A stretch of 64,000 nt of DNA from positions 87,049,333 through 87,113,332 of the forward strand of contig OV884013.1 in assembly GCA_930367205.1 (NCBI GenBank), in the 5' to 3' direction. Source of the stretch: Acanthosoma haemorrhoidale (Eukaryota; Arthropoda; Insecta; Hemiptera; Acanthosomatidae). The notes beneath the pieces were generated by a model. It did no database searches. It was not told the DNA's origin and was given only the letters and a program-made list of their open reading frames with translations. Within the stretch, counting starts at the first letter, position 1; the number at the start of each line of letters is the position of its first letter. Below are positions 46,993 to 57,480 of this stretch, in pieces. Position numbers and translations under genes: made by a program.

Positions 46993-48369
46993 CAACATGT
47001 TCCTTAAAAACTAAATGGGATTTTAAACGGTAAAAAACAAAACAAAAGGATGGGAACTTCCAGGATAGAGGTTAGAATGGCATAGAAGAGTGTGAGAACC
47101 ACCCTATTGTATAACTTTTTCGGATGTGTGTAACTTCGTAAAAATTGTGGTGGCAATAGATGCCTGTTACCTTAGGGGCCTCTTATTTTTGGGTTTCATT
47201 GATTTTTTTTCAAACCCTATACTGTCACTTTAAATAAAAAGATAAGTTTGCCCACAGTATTTTATATTTAAAGCACTGGTAATTTCCACGGCCGTTGCCA
47301 CCATCTCAAAGACTTTCATCTCTATTAACTATTTAACAACATCCTCTTGCTAAGCACCTAAAGATGACAAAAAAGTCCGTCGAAAGTAGTAGTGGCATGC
47401 TTAAAAAATTTTGAGGGGAGACCTTTAAAATTTAAAATACATACAAACCACAATCAACATTAAACAAACTGCTCCCTGTCTGTTCTGGTCTTGGTGAGTA
47501 GATTTGTCGACCTTGAGATATGATGATGATGTTAGTTGTAGTTAAATTCAGGCCAAGTCTATATCAATACGACGTAAATAATACTGCAATTTCCATAGAA
47601 CATAATTGATTCATTAATTGGAACAAAAAAATATTATTCTAAAAAGTTGGGCTAGAAATATAATGATCCTGAGTTTCGGATTAGTAATGTGTACTAGTGG
47701 ATTTTTAAGCTGCTACTACAAATATATAATCCAATTAAAAATACATTAAGATGAGGAGGTAAAAACTAGCTTTTACTTTTACTGTTGAGGAGCTGTACTT
47801 CTCGTTTCTTTGGAATATCTTCATGATGAATATGTTCAGAATTCAACAGAATATAATTATGAATTTTAATTAAAACTGATATAAAAATTGAGTTAGCTCG
47901 TTCCCTCAGTTTCACATAAAGGAATAATATTTTCCTTGGAAGTTTTACTAAAAATAATAAAAGCCCCATGAAAAGTACTAAAACTCCATAGTAAAAATAA
48001 ATCTTTTCATATTGAGCAATATATCAATCAAAGTTCTTGATCAGTACGTAATATGATTCGAAAATTTAGTTGATTATAATTTCAAAAATTCAATATAACT
48101 GTCTTTAAAATCGTTTTCGTTCTCACAACTCTTAATTTTATTTGTGAGATGCAGTACACACGACTTGAATATTTAAGATGTTTCCTGTGGACAGTAAGGC
48201 ACTGCAATTTAATAGAAGTGACAGTTATCGTATTCTATTTAAATCAATCCAAAATAAATTCAAACATTACATGTAAATAATAATTTTACAATCAAACAAG
48301 GAGATATGACATGTTACATGGTGATTTATGACACAAACATATATCACTAACAAGGGATCATATGTCCTG
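46993..48369. other. Noncoding stretch
   Basis: It begins with the second caacatgttc copy (46993-47002). A hammerhead-like word CTAAAGATGAC...GTCGAAAG lies at 47358-47386. No gene supported. Confidence 0.35.
47358..47386 (+). other. Degenerate hammerhead-like motif
   Basis: CTAAAGATGAC, then GTCCGTCGAAAG, aligned by eye with the motif at 8881-8910, with the internal stem reduced to GAC/GTC. It may mark a decayed end of the same repeat family. Confidence 0.25.
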
Positions 48370-48620
48370 ACAAAGTGGATTATTCGGACGTATGACTTTG
48401 CATGTCATGCTAATCGGGGAAATGAGGGCCCGTGTTAACACGGCTCTGATTCGCCGAGGGCCCCATGATATAGTGACGCGGCGCTAATGGGGTATGGGGT
48501 CACCACCATTAGTGGTGATGTAGCTTTCCATACAATTCGGTCTTCGCTCTCCGACACTCCCGCTTTTCCGGTACCTATAATAATCAATCCACGTCACAGA
48601 TCCCATGTGTCATATATTAT
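48370..48620. promoter_or_regulatory. GC-richer block with palindromes, possible regulatory element
   Basis: CCGTGTTAACACGG at 48430-48443 is a perfect 14-base palindrome containing GTTAAC. ATGCTAAT (near 48408) resembles an octamer/POU site, and CACCACCATTAGTGGTG (near 48502-48518) is a foldback around a homeodomain-type core. No coding frame. Enhancer function is inferred. Confidence 0.3.
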
Positions 48621-48884
48621 GTCATTAGTAGTTTATTGTATTATGAGTACATGAGTCCAGGGTATGATTTAATTTGTTATTTTGCTCGAATTATGTACAC
48701 TGTGACTCAGCTGTCCATAAATCCGTTCAATAGTTTAGGTATGAGATATGAGTCGTGATCATCAACAGCCATGAGCCAGAACAATGATAATTCATAATTT
48801 CCGGTAAATCATTAATAATGTCCTTTAGCAAACTTTTTCGTCCATCCTTTAAGCTATTTTTTTTCCTTGTACACATTATATTGG
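48621..48884. other. Noncoding stretch
   Basis: No feature supported. Confidence 0.3.
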
Positions 48885-49120
48885 TTCGTATCCGGTGACG
48901 CGGAAGACGGAGAAGCGTGCTGTACTTCCCAAACTCTACTTCCTCTTTCTCATTAGAGTGAGGTGACAACCATATGGAGTTGGGAGGTCTCTGAGCTTTT
49001 TGTAAATACTGAATGAAGAAGCGAGTGAATGAAAATTGTAAATATGTTATGAATAAGAACATTACTTATTGCCCAATAAGGCAGATTGTAATTTTATTAC
49101 AATAAAGAAGTTTCAATAAT
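48885..49120 (+). mobile_element. Family A LINE, 3' UTR fragment
   Basis: Plus-strand copy of only the 3' UTR: GTATCCGGTGACGCGG (48889-48904), GAGGTGACAACCATATGGA, the TGTAAATA..TATGAAT tandem pair and the end GGCAGATTGTAATTTTA with CAATAAAGAAG near 49100. The match to 63520-63750 is close. No target duplication was identified. Confidence 0.8.
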
Positions 49121-49709
49121 AATTGTGCATCCATTTCGTACACGATTTAGTAAAAATAATTTTTTTCGTCGTAATATATTTCTGGGTAATAGTTGTGTTG
49201 GATATAGCAACCGACCGCCAATGTTTGGTAAGTTTAAACCAAAATACCAAAAAATGTATTTTTTAATGTAGTTGTTTCATCTCGGATCCAATTTGGAATT
49301 TCTTCGCCTGGAACAAGGCCAATGAATCATTTTTATGGCTATTTAATTTTTTTTTATTTTGCGCAATTGGTCCACTATATCTAATGGTCAACATTTGCGT
49401 TAATAACACTCTATTTTAATATAATATTTAAGTAATAGATAATTAATTTTGATTCAATGTGATTTATTGTTTATTTGTTTAGATCACATGTAATTCCTCT
49501 AGTTATTTCATACTAAGCTTTATTTTATTCTTTTATACTATGCCCTTAAGGCAATCTCATTTTTTTTTTGTTAACCCCTATTTGAATATTTTTTTAAAAA
49601 TTAAATATATACAATAATATAAATTGAGCTATGAATGGCTCCTTGTACTACATATATGCATCTTAAGCGGTTAATAATGACTTTTAAAATGAATTTTAAA
49701 AATAATAAA
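49121..49709. other. AT-rich noncoding stretch
   Basis: No feature supported. Confidence 0.4.
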
Positions 49710-50145
49710 AAATAAACTACGTGACGAGACCTGGAGGAACTGCCATCTACGGGGAAACGGAGAGGGGGAAATCGTGTTAAACACGGGGTTGGCCATGTAT
49801 TGCAGCGAATCCGAGAATTTCATGAATGAATTCATCCACCGTAGGCTGTTTAAAATCTTCGTGGAGCTCACTGTTTCTCCACTGCTGGAATAAAGTATTT
49901 CGGACCAGTTTCATGAGTATCCCGTTTTGAAATTGTTGTAGTCGCTTTGCTGTCACTCGGTCATATGACTAAAAAGCGGTGTACTGTACAGTAGAGCCGG
50001 CCTGAGTAGGTTTATATAAATCATAAGCTTGAAGCGCAGATATGTTAGCCGGTATGACTTCTTGCGTGTTTGTACTTCCGCACAAAATGGCCACTAAAAA
50101 AGGACCTGCAGCTTTGGTGATGCTGTTGTTCACATGAGTCATCCC
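49710..50145 (-). pseudogene. Family B-like LINE reverse transcriptase tail, divergent copy
   Basis: On the minus strand, THVNNSITKAAGPFLVAILC (near 50130) is followed by remnants of the thumb region. FQNGILMKLVRNTLFQQW (near 49940-49890) and DEFIHEI and NPVFNTI (49835-49760) then match the closing part of the family B protein. Stops and frame changes are present, and the 3' UTR and tail are missing. It is more diverged than the copies at 32.3 and 46.4 kb. Confidence 0.65.
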
Positions 50146-50837
50146 CTAAAGCTACTTAAATGCAAAGCTACTTGATAGCTACCCAGTTGCAGTTTTTGAT
50201 GATTTCAACCCCATTGAAGTCCGGCTGGCCCGTCTTCTACGTCCCACTGCTCCGGGACTGCAACGGGACCTCACGAGCAGTCAGGTAAATAGATAAGTGC
50301 TTTCGAGACTTTTTAATTATTATTATCATAGAATTGCTCATTATTAATATTATAAACTTAGGCATAGTTATATTTATTTGTTAATTATTATAAGTTTCAC
50401 ATTTTTATTTCATAACCGTGCTCTGACTTGTTCATTGCCTATATTTTTATTTTAATATTTGATTTATTTTGTGTACTAAATGTGATATGTATAATTTTGA
50501 GTTATGTCACGTCTATTAATTTAAACCAGTGCCTTATAGGCATACGCCCTGGTCCCACCAAATGTTCCGACTATTGTGCGTGAGCTCAATCAGTTGTTGC
50601 TTACAATTTTAGCTATTTACGGTAGAAAAAAAGGTTCCTTTGTATGAAAAATTAGGATCCTTACTATTCCTTCAGAGGCTGCCGACACTAGACATCTGGA
50701 AGGTATAGAGGAGCCCGAACAGACGTGGATTCATTAGCGTCCCAGTAGCTATATGTCTCTGTCACTTTTTGTTAACGGCTCACACGTGGTAGGCCCCGAC
50801 CTGTCTTCGACAATAATTGTCGCTTTCATGGCTTCTG

Positions 50838-50877
50838 CCTGTTATGTGGCTGCTACTGCTCTTTCCCACATAACAGG
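50838..50877. repeat. Perfect 12-base inverted repeat
   Basis: CCTGTTATGTGG at 50838-50849 pairs with CCACATAACAGG at 50866-50877 across a 16-base loop. Confidence 0.7.
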
Positions 50878-51159
50878 TCTTAACTCAACCCCTCCAGTCC
50901 TCGAACATAGCCAAGCAAAGTGGATAGGACCCTTAGGTTGCCCGATATCTTTATTAGTTTTAACGAATATATTACTCCCTCTGTCTCTCTACTCAAGTGT
51001 GCAGGAATAATAAATAAATATAAAATAAAATGAAAAAATTGGAACAAAACATTGAACGTTGAAAAGGTAAGGAGAAAAAACAAATATACCTCACTCATTC
51101 CTTCCTACATGAACTAGAGTAGATAATTTTGATTCTTTTTTGGCTCGAGGACAAACCAA

Positions 51160-51184
51160 TATATATATATATATATATATATAT
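51160..51184. repeat. AT dinucleotide microsatellite
   Basis: An uninterrupted run of at/ta alternation of about 24 bases. Confidence 0.8.
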
Positions 51185-51291
51185 TTTTGGCACTTAGAAA
51201 TTTAATTTATTTAAATATATTACATAGCTGAAACGACAAAATTTTATATTTTCCATTGGAGTGATTAGGTCATTACTATAATCATGAAGAT

Positions 51292-51876
51292 TTAAGAAAT
51301 GTATACCATTTGCTTCTTAGGTTCTTGATCAGCGAACGAATGGAACATATTATTTACATACATGCAGGAATTTATGACTTTTCTGGCCAACATACTATTT
51401 ATGAATGGAAAGAAGAAGAACGACACCTTGCTGAAGATGTTTATCGTGGTAACCCACTTATACCCCCTCCAAGTGAAGGTATCCACTTGTAAGTCGCTCA
51501 ACGGTGTCTTGGCGGTGGGCGTTTCTTCTTGTTGCCCCCATGGCGGATGTCTGTCATACTTGGTAGTGAGACAAACTGCACACGCCCCTATCATTTCCTG
51601 TATGCCCTTTTTCATTCCCCACCGAAAGTACCTCCACTGCAACGCATGTTACGTTTCCTGAACTCCACGGTAGATCGTTTTTCCTTGGTGATAGGCAAGC
51701 GTCACTTCCCTATCTCTTTCTCTGTATTTGAGTGTCTCCACCATCGAAGTACACCGAATAAATGACCAATCCACCCCAAGTTGTTCCGTTCGCCAGGGTC
51801 TTTGAATCTTCTCCCAAATAGTGGCATTCCCTACAAATACATGATGGATCTTTCCTGGTCCCGATGCATCTTTCAA
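51292..51876 (-). pseudogene. Gypsy integrase N-terminal part
   Basis: The frame from 51876 reads EVTLAYHQGKTIYRGVQET, then a TAA stop, then continues as WRYFRWGMKKGIQEMIGACA with CxxC (Cys21 and Cys24 of the second frame). Together these give the H2C2 zinc-binding N-domain pattern. The first catalytic-core Asp follows in LQVDTFTWRGYKW (Asp54), after which similarity stops near 51420. The remaining catalytic Asp and Glu are absent. One histidine of the zinc site falls beside the stop. Confidence 0.75.
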
Positions 51877-52025
51877 TGCACGGAAAATTTGTTCGTTCCT
51901 AACCCCTAGTGGCGACCAAATCGTCGCGGTTTTACTCCTTCCATAGTTGCCATATGATATCTGCAGCAGCCCTGAAGTCTTGGATTTCGAAATTATCTTT
52001 TGTCATTTAGGATCCCCTCGATTAC

Positions 52026-52844
52026 TTACATATCGACCGGTCTTTCTGCGGTGGAAGCTTCCTCTTCAAGGGTTTCCTCACCCTCACTATATCCTCGTTT
52101 ACCGTAGTTTCCATCCTCCCCCGTTGTCCATTCCCGGAGAAACTGTCGGATTTCCCCGGATGGTTCCTCTTCTTCCACTGCATTCACGGTAATGGCTCGG
52201 AACAGCAAGTCTGCCACTACGTTATCTTTCCTGGGTTTATATAAGATCTCCATATTGTACTGGGACAAAAACTCTTTCCACCTCGTGAACCGTGCCAAGG
52301 ACTCCTTTAACTTTCCTACCCATTGTAGGGGTCTGTGGTTGGTGTGAATATGGAATTGTCTGCCGAAGGCATATGGGCGGAAATAGTTTATAGCCCAGAC
52401 TATACCTAGGAACTCCCTCTCGAGGGCACTATACCACGCTTCCGTTTCTGTGAGCCGTCGACTAGCGTACGCCACCGGGCGCTCCCAACCGTCTCTCTCC
52501 TGCGACAACACTGCCCCCAGTGCGTATTCGCTGGCATCAGTGGTGATTGTGAAGGGATGTTGGAAATCAGGGAATGCTAATATTGGTTCCTCCTGTAAGT
52601 TAGACATACATTTCCGGATATTCTGCTCCATGATTGGGGTAATTACCACCCTCGCCCCCTTTTGCAGTAAATTATTAATAGGCATCAGGTATGCTGCTAT
52701 GTCCGGCACAAATCTTCTGTGATAATTGAGCGTTCCCAGAAGTCGCCGGATCCCCTTTACATCTGTGGGCACCACCATTCTTATAATCGCCTCGACCTTC
52801 GTAGAGTGTGGCTTAACTCCCTCCCATGAGATGGTGTGGCCCAA
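52026..52844 (-). pseudogene. Gypsy RNase H and RT connection region
   Basis: An open frame of 272 codons. Residues 1-60 finish the RT (GHTISWEGVKP, then LLGTLNYHRRFVPDIA). RNase H follows with TTDASEYALGAVLSQ (catalytic Asp103), YSALEREFLGIVWA (the Glu block, 138-151) and HIHTNHRPLQW. There the usual TDH reads TNH (Asn169), so one catalytic carboxylate is lost. NVVADLLFR replaces the usual VVADALSR. The acidic tail (EEEEPSG onward) leads toward the integrase. An indel near 52830 separates it from the RT frame. Confidence 0.85.
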
Positions 52845-53337
52845 AAAATTGATTCTTTCCTGCCCCTAACAGAGACTTCTCCATGGACAGTTTTAATCCG
52901 AATTCGCGGACTCTTTGAAGTACACTTCTTAGGTGCTCAATGTGCTCTGCCTCCGTTCTGCTGAAAACTAACAGATCGTCCATGTAGACCTGGAATATCG
53001 CCTCGTCTATTCCCCTCAAAAATTCATCCATTAGGAGTTGAAAGGTAATCGGGGCGTTTTTCAGTCCACATGGCATCCTGGTAAATTCATAATGCACCCT
53101 CTCAAATGTAAAGGCCGTTTTGTCTTGGTCGTTCGCGCTCATCTTGATCTGGTGATAGTCTGCCTTTAGATCTAGGGTACTAAATATTGTTGCCCCGTTC
53201 AATCTGTATAATATGTTCCCAAATCGAGGAATCGGATACTTCTCTTCGGCCGTGTTCTCGTTTAGCTTCCGATAGTCGATAACTACTCTGTATTTCTCCG
53301 TCTCGTCCCAGATATATTTTTCTTCATCACTGCCCAT
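52813..53337 (-). pseudogene. Gypsy reverse transcriptase
   Basis: An open frame of 174 codons covering the RT fingers and palm: YRVVIDYRKLNENT (16-29), FSTLDLKADYHQI (52-64, catalytic Asp56), FTRMPCGLKNAPITFQ (85-100), the YMDD active site (118-121) and LVFSRT. The first residues (GSDEEKYIWD) are off-pattern, so the natural start lies upstream in another frame. The last residues change frame into the RNase H part. As a fragment it cannot act, although its catalytic residues are intact. Confidence 0.9.
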
Positions 53338-54025
53338 AGAAGACTGTTATATGGCGGAGTATTGTTAACTATAATCCCTTGCCGTTTGAGACTCTCTAGC
53401 TCCTCTCTAATATGCCTACGTAGCACCTGCGGATATCGTCTCTCTTTCACGTTCTTGCTTTAACTGGATCTCGTGGACCGTCTTCCCAGTCGTTCCTAGC
53501 GGGTCTCCCTCTATGTAGCAAATATCCTCAAGCTCCCTCTGTAGGCCTTCCCTCCAGCCCTCTGTTTTATTAACCCCTATCCGCGCTCTTTCATACAGAC
53601 CATACGGGACCCTTGACATTTATACTCTACTTTCCCTAACTTAATGTTCCATTTTTCCCCGATATTCTCCACACGCGCGCCTACCTTCTCCAACAGGTCG
53701 CACCCGACTATCACCTGGTGCTCCCGCGGTATGTTTTCTATGATATGTATCTTTAGATCTCCCCCTTTCTTCGCCCACCTATTTAGCCCTACCTACCCCA
53801 CTACCTCGTAGTGGCCTCCCAGGGTGATTAAACTACAATTACATACCTGGATCTGGAAAGCTTTCTAGCTTTCTAGCTTTCTAGCTTAACCCGCCATACA
53901 GCCTCCAGCGCTCCGCGGGATATCATGGTGTTGGTGCTTCCCGTATCCACCAGACACCTCTCTCCTCCTTTGACCCTGATTATTGGCAACGCACACATCT
54001 TTTCGCAAATCGCATTATATCCTAG
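53338..54025 (-). pseudogene. Gypsy protease and linker, degraded
   Basis: From 54025 down, one frame reads RILGYNAICEKMCALPI, then an aspartic protease active-site segment CLVDTGSTN (near 53960-53935). After a frame change there is linker sequence and a 67-codon frame (53619-53416) that starts SRVPYGLYERARI. Several stops break it. The protease would cleave the element's polyprotein. Confidence 0.65.
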
Positions 54026-54749
54026 GATGCGGTCACCTCTCTGCTAATACGCACGTTTTTTTTTTTATTATTGAAACAAATTATTATTACGGGTTTACAA
54101 ATTTGAAAATAACAAAAAAAACAAAAAAAAACAAGAAGAAAACCCAACGGAAGCTTTTAAACACTAAAGTACATCTCCACACAGGAGTGAAAACTATACA
54201 ACAAAGATTTGTAATTATAGCCTAGTAAAGTCTCATAAATTATCAATAAGGACTCAGAGATTTTTAATTTAATATAATGTTTGATATAATTTATCAGTGA
54301 GATTAATCAATCTTTTATTAGTTTTACTAGTGTTGTTTCATATTAAAATCGCAAGTAAGGTTTATGTACGAGGTAATGTTTCCAAGGATTCGTATCATTT
54401 ATTACTATAATTCAGAACTGAAAGAAAAGAACTACTCTGAAATCTGAAATATCGAAGAAAGGAAACGGTCAAGAGAAAATCATAAACGAAAAGAAGATTC
54501 ACTAATTGAGTAAGTATCGTTGAGAAGGTAAGTTTTTATATTTTTAGACTCAGTAAGTGTAGATCAGGTACTGGATGGATACCTGATGGCATCTGGCCAG
54601 CATACTATTTTTTAATGGAAAGAAGAATGTCTTTGATCTAGCCTAAGCTGATAGAAATTCAAACAAATATAAATATAAAATTACCCTTAGCACCTATTTA
54701 TTAAATTGGGATTTTTTTTTATCAATATTGAGGGTTACTAAAGTGTTAT
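54026..54749. other. AT-rich noncoding stretch
   Basis: Starts with a T tract near 54056-54066 and A-rich sequence at 54110-54150. A partial copy of the short dispersed repeat is at 54204-54227. No gene supported. Confidence 0.35.
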
Positions 54750-54840
54750 AGATATGTTTGGATGCAAATGTTCTTGGATTTTGACTCACTCGCAACTAAG
54801 TTGAGATTCATCTCACTAGAATGATTAAGTACTCCGTAAC
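54750..54840. repeat. Direct repeat flanking the pseudogene, left copy
   Basis: About 80 bases including TTTGGATGCAAATGTTC, ACTCGCAACT and AGAATGATTAAG are repeated with substitutions at 56755-56835, in the same orientation. The pair brackets the allergen-like pseudogene. Confidence 0.6.
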
Positions 54841-55196
54841 GGGGCGTTAGGCTTAGTAAAAGAATTAACATTTTGCGAAATTTATACTTACGTTTGCAAT
54901 TTTTTTCAGTTCAGAAAACACAGCAGAGCCTTTATTGATAATTATTACCCAAGAAACGCTTACTTAAGAAATAATTTATGTTACTTTAATTTAAACCACG
55001 ATATTTTAAATTTCGTAAATGCTTATTAAAAAAACTTTTGTGCTTAGCTACTTTTTCCCCAAACCATTTTTATTCTATTTTATTTTATGAGACGAGTTAA
55101 TTTCCATAAGGAATCAGTACATGAGAATGAATAAATAGGACCATTTTATAATCATGCTGCTAATTTTATTCAATTATATTATGCTAATATATAGAA
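54841..55196. other. AT-rich noncoding stretch
   Basis: 3' flank of the pseudogene. A minus-strand AATAAA-type signal was not clearly identified. No other feature. Confidence 0.3.
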
Positions 55197-56170
55197 CTAT
55201 ATCAACTCGTCTATAGATTTATCATCATTATACCATAATTTGCAGAATTCATTTAAAGTAATAAACTGTGATAATAAAGTCTCAATCGTATATTGGTGAT
55301 GGGATGGCTCGCACAAAACCTGAAGATCTGCTTCAATTTTCGGCTTAAAATCTACCAGTATTCCATTGAGTGCTGGAAAAACTTGCGATTGAAAAAAGTT
55401 TTTGAGGTTCTTGCCGTCGTTGGAACTCTCTGTCTTGTAGACTTTCGACTTGGAACTCATTAAAAATGATCGTACAATTGTCGATGTGGTAGAGGGCGGT
55501 GAACGCTGTGTAGATAGAGTTGCTGCGAATTCTGACAAGCCTGGACATGTTCTGTCCGTCGATTGTCAGGTGAGGGAAGACTAGAGTGAGAAGTCTAAAT
55601 CCGTAATGACTCGTCAGTTTTATTTCACTCTCTAGTGAATCTAGTGAATCGGCCCACCAATCTCCTGTTCTCACTAACGAATCAATACCGATTACGGTGG
55701 CATTTGAATAAGATACCTAGAGAAAAAGAAACAGCAATTAGTACCTTGCAGGTAAATAAATTATTAGGTAGCACAAAATGGAGAAGAAAGATATTTAAAT
55801 AAAAGATTATTTTTCATAATTGAAGGAACTTAGTTATAAAGCCAATATTAAATTCATTAATTAACTACTACAGTGAAATAAAAAAAATTACGATCAAACC
55901 CCCTTTAAAAATCCTAGGCTGACCCGTTAACACCTCATGGATATTGGGGCACAATGATAACTGATATTCAAATAATAAATACGGTTTGTATTATCAAAAA
56001 GACTTACGTTAGGGCTTATGTTCAATTCAGGAAACGGGCCGAAGGTTGCTCCTGTTTGTCACAGATGGTCATTGAATACTGGAATTACTCGGTCAATGTT
56101 CTTGTTATTTTTGATCAATACGGCGTTGGCGGCCAGGAGTGCAGGTAGCAAGACAATGCAACTTGAACAT
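55197..56170 (-). pseudogene. Inverted paralogue of the allergen-like gene, disabled
   Basis: Exon 1 is 56170-56008 and exon 2 starts at 55717, with an intact donor (AAC|GTAAGT) and acceptor (CTCTAG|GTATCT) and a 290-base intron. Exon 2 reads IGIDSLVRTGDWW, LTIDGQNMSRLVRI and CTIIFNEFQVESL, in line with the gene at 28320-30433. Three lesions are visible. The ATG at 56170 is one base out of frame with the signal-peptide frame (VLLPALLAANAV). A TGA lies in exon 1 at 56061-56059. About 17 bases are missing near 55416-55422 relative to the paralogue, shifting the frame before FFQSQVFPALNGILVDFKPK. The first of the three exon-2 cysteines is Trp here. The end of the protein runs on beyond the paralogue's stop. 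Sequencing errors cannot be excluded for single-base lesions, but three independent ones favour a pseudogene. Confidence 0.8.
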
Positions 56171-56240
56171 CTTGTGATGTGGATTGATCACGAATGCAGT
56201 TATTCCATATCTATAATAGAATATAATCACTGGAATTGGT
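56171..56240 (-). promoter_or_regulatory. Relic promoter of the inverted paralogue
   Basis: The minus strand reads TATTATAGATATGG about 50 bases before the ATG, and ATCAATCCACATCACAAG immediately before it. This resembles the TATA and leader of the gene at 28320 (ATCAATCC, then ACAACCACG). Confidence 0.45.
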
Positions 56241-56754
56241 TTTTATCAGTTTTTGAAAAGTGTCTTCAATGACGAAATGTGTATTGCATCCACCTTCTGT
56301 TAAATACACAATTTGTCAAGTAGTATTGCCCAGCCCAGTGCACCCCTCGAGATAGGACTTCAGTGATATAGAATGATACGGTTTGGTGTTAGAATAAAGT
56401 TTAAACATTTCTTTCTATCGATTACCTTACTGAGAAACAAGAACTGGAAAGTAGAGTTGAAAATTAATATAAAAATTTAGATCTTCTTATGATCATTGAA
56501 AAGAGATAGATAGATAAATAGATTTTTTCACTAATTGTCTTCAAAAGTTTACGAACAAAATCTAAAATGTTGCATGAGAAAGTAATCTGAAATTTCGTTC
56601 GCCATTTTTTTTTTGTCGATAAAAAGATCTTTATTTAAAATAAAATACAATGTGCCCTAATAGCAATGGGCAATTAGTAATAAACAAAATGCCAATGACG
56701 TTAAATGAGTAAATGGTTAAAGCTATCTGATACCTAAAGAAAAATGATACAGAC
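56241..56754. other. AT-rich noncoding stretch
   Basis: No feature supported. Confidence 0.35.
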
Positions 56755-56840
56755 ATCTTTGGATGCAAATGTTCCTGAATTTTGACACCCTCGCAACTCA
56801 GTTGAGTTTTCATAACTGTAGAATGATTAAGTCGAGTGCT
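56755..56840. repeat. Direct repeat flanking the pseudogene, right copy
   Basis: Second copy of the roughly 80-base segment at 54750-54840 (TTTGGATGCAAATGTTCC, then CTCGCAACTCAGTTGAG and AGAATGATTAAG). Confidence 0.6.
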
Positions 56841-57034
56841 CCACGAACTAAGGTAGTCTAGTACCGGTAAGAGTCTTGTAAATATGGAACTTTGGCTTAA
56901 CTTTCACTATGATGCTGTATGCTTCGTACAAAGACGCATAGCAACCACTTTATTTAGATTTGCCAAGAACTAGTTGGTCTGTTTAACGGCTTTACATGAA
57001 AATACATGATGTTTTAATACTTCAATGATAAATT

Positions 57035-57170
57035 ATGTAACCTACTATTACTAATAGTGATTCGGCCAAAGCAAAGATATACTGGCAGGATCGGTACGCG
57101 AACCTAGGGCCTCACCAATATCCAGTTGTGTGGTCTTTCGATTGAGCTAGTCCTGCACGAGTAAGTAATG
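57035..57170 (-). mobile_element. tRNA-derived SINE copy
   Basis: The minus strand has GCAGGA, then TAGCTCAATCG (A box, about 57151-57141) and GGTTCGCGTACC (B box, about 57105-57094). It is followed by TCCTGC, which pairs with the first GCAGGA as a relic acceptor stem. The tail TTTGCTTTGGCCG...TATTAGTAAT matches the tail of the copy at 9001-9140. The D and anticodon arms are degenerate, so this is a retroposon rather than a working tRNA gene. Confidence 0.55.
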
Positions 57171-57179
57171 CGTTATCTT

Positions 57180-57480
57180 GCGTTGTCCAAACTCTCTAAA
57201 TGACTCAAAGCATCTCACTACGGTGGGGGCGTTGGTCGAAAGTGGCACCCCTTTAATTAGAAGTCAAGTAGAGCTAGTTTGATTGTGGCATTCCGCAGCA
57301 CTACTCCGAGTTGGGACTCGTGCACCCTTCCGCCCGTCGGCAATACTTCCTTGGATCCCTCCTCTTCAGTGCTATTATGACTAAAAGCCTCCTTACGTTT
57401 CTAGAGTTTAACCGTTCCTGGTATCCCCCCTCTAACAATCAATAATTCATCATTATTTGTCATTCATCCCAGCAACCTTA
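57180..57480. promoter_or_regulatory. GC-richer noncoding block
   Basis: Mixed-composition patch without a frame or known repeat. Possible regulatory DNA. Confidence 0.15.

Larger units (their letters stand above)
50146..51289. other. Unassigned stretch with a hairpin and an AT microsatellite
   Basis: A plus frame open from about 50150 to a GTAAAT at 50285 reads DDFNPIEVRLARLLRPTAPG and looks coding-like but has no start. A perfect 12-base inverted repeat lies at 50838-50849 and 50866-50877. A run of about 11 AT pairs lies near 51160-51183. The 85-codon frame at 50753-51010 contains the hairpin and has no domain. Confidence 0.3.
51290..54025 (-). mobile_element. Ty3/gypsy retrotransposon, internal fragment (PR-RT-RNH-INT)
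   Basis: A minus-strand LTR-retrotransposon block in the order protease, reverse transcriptase, RNase H, partial integrase. The protease DTGS motif is near 53945 (CLVDTGSTNTMISRG). Gag, both LTRs and the rest of the integrase are missing. The 5' edge is near 54025, beside a T tract, and the 3' edge is near 51290, beside an AT-rich region. Frame shifts between protease and RT (53.35-53.65 kb) and between RT and RNase H (near 52.83 kb), plus stops in the integrase, show that it is inactive. A CTTTCTAG word is tandemly repeated three times near 53865-53886. Confidence 0.9.
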
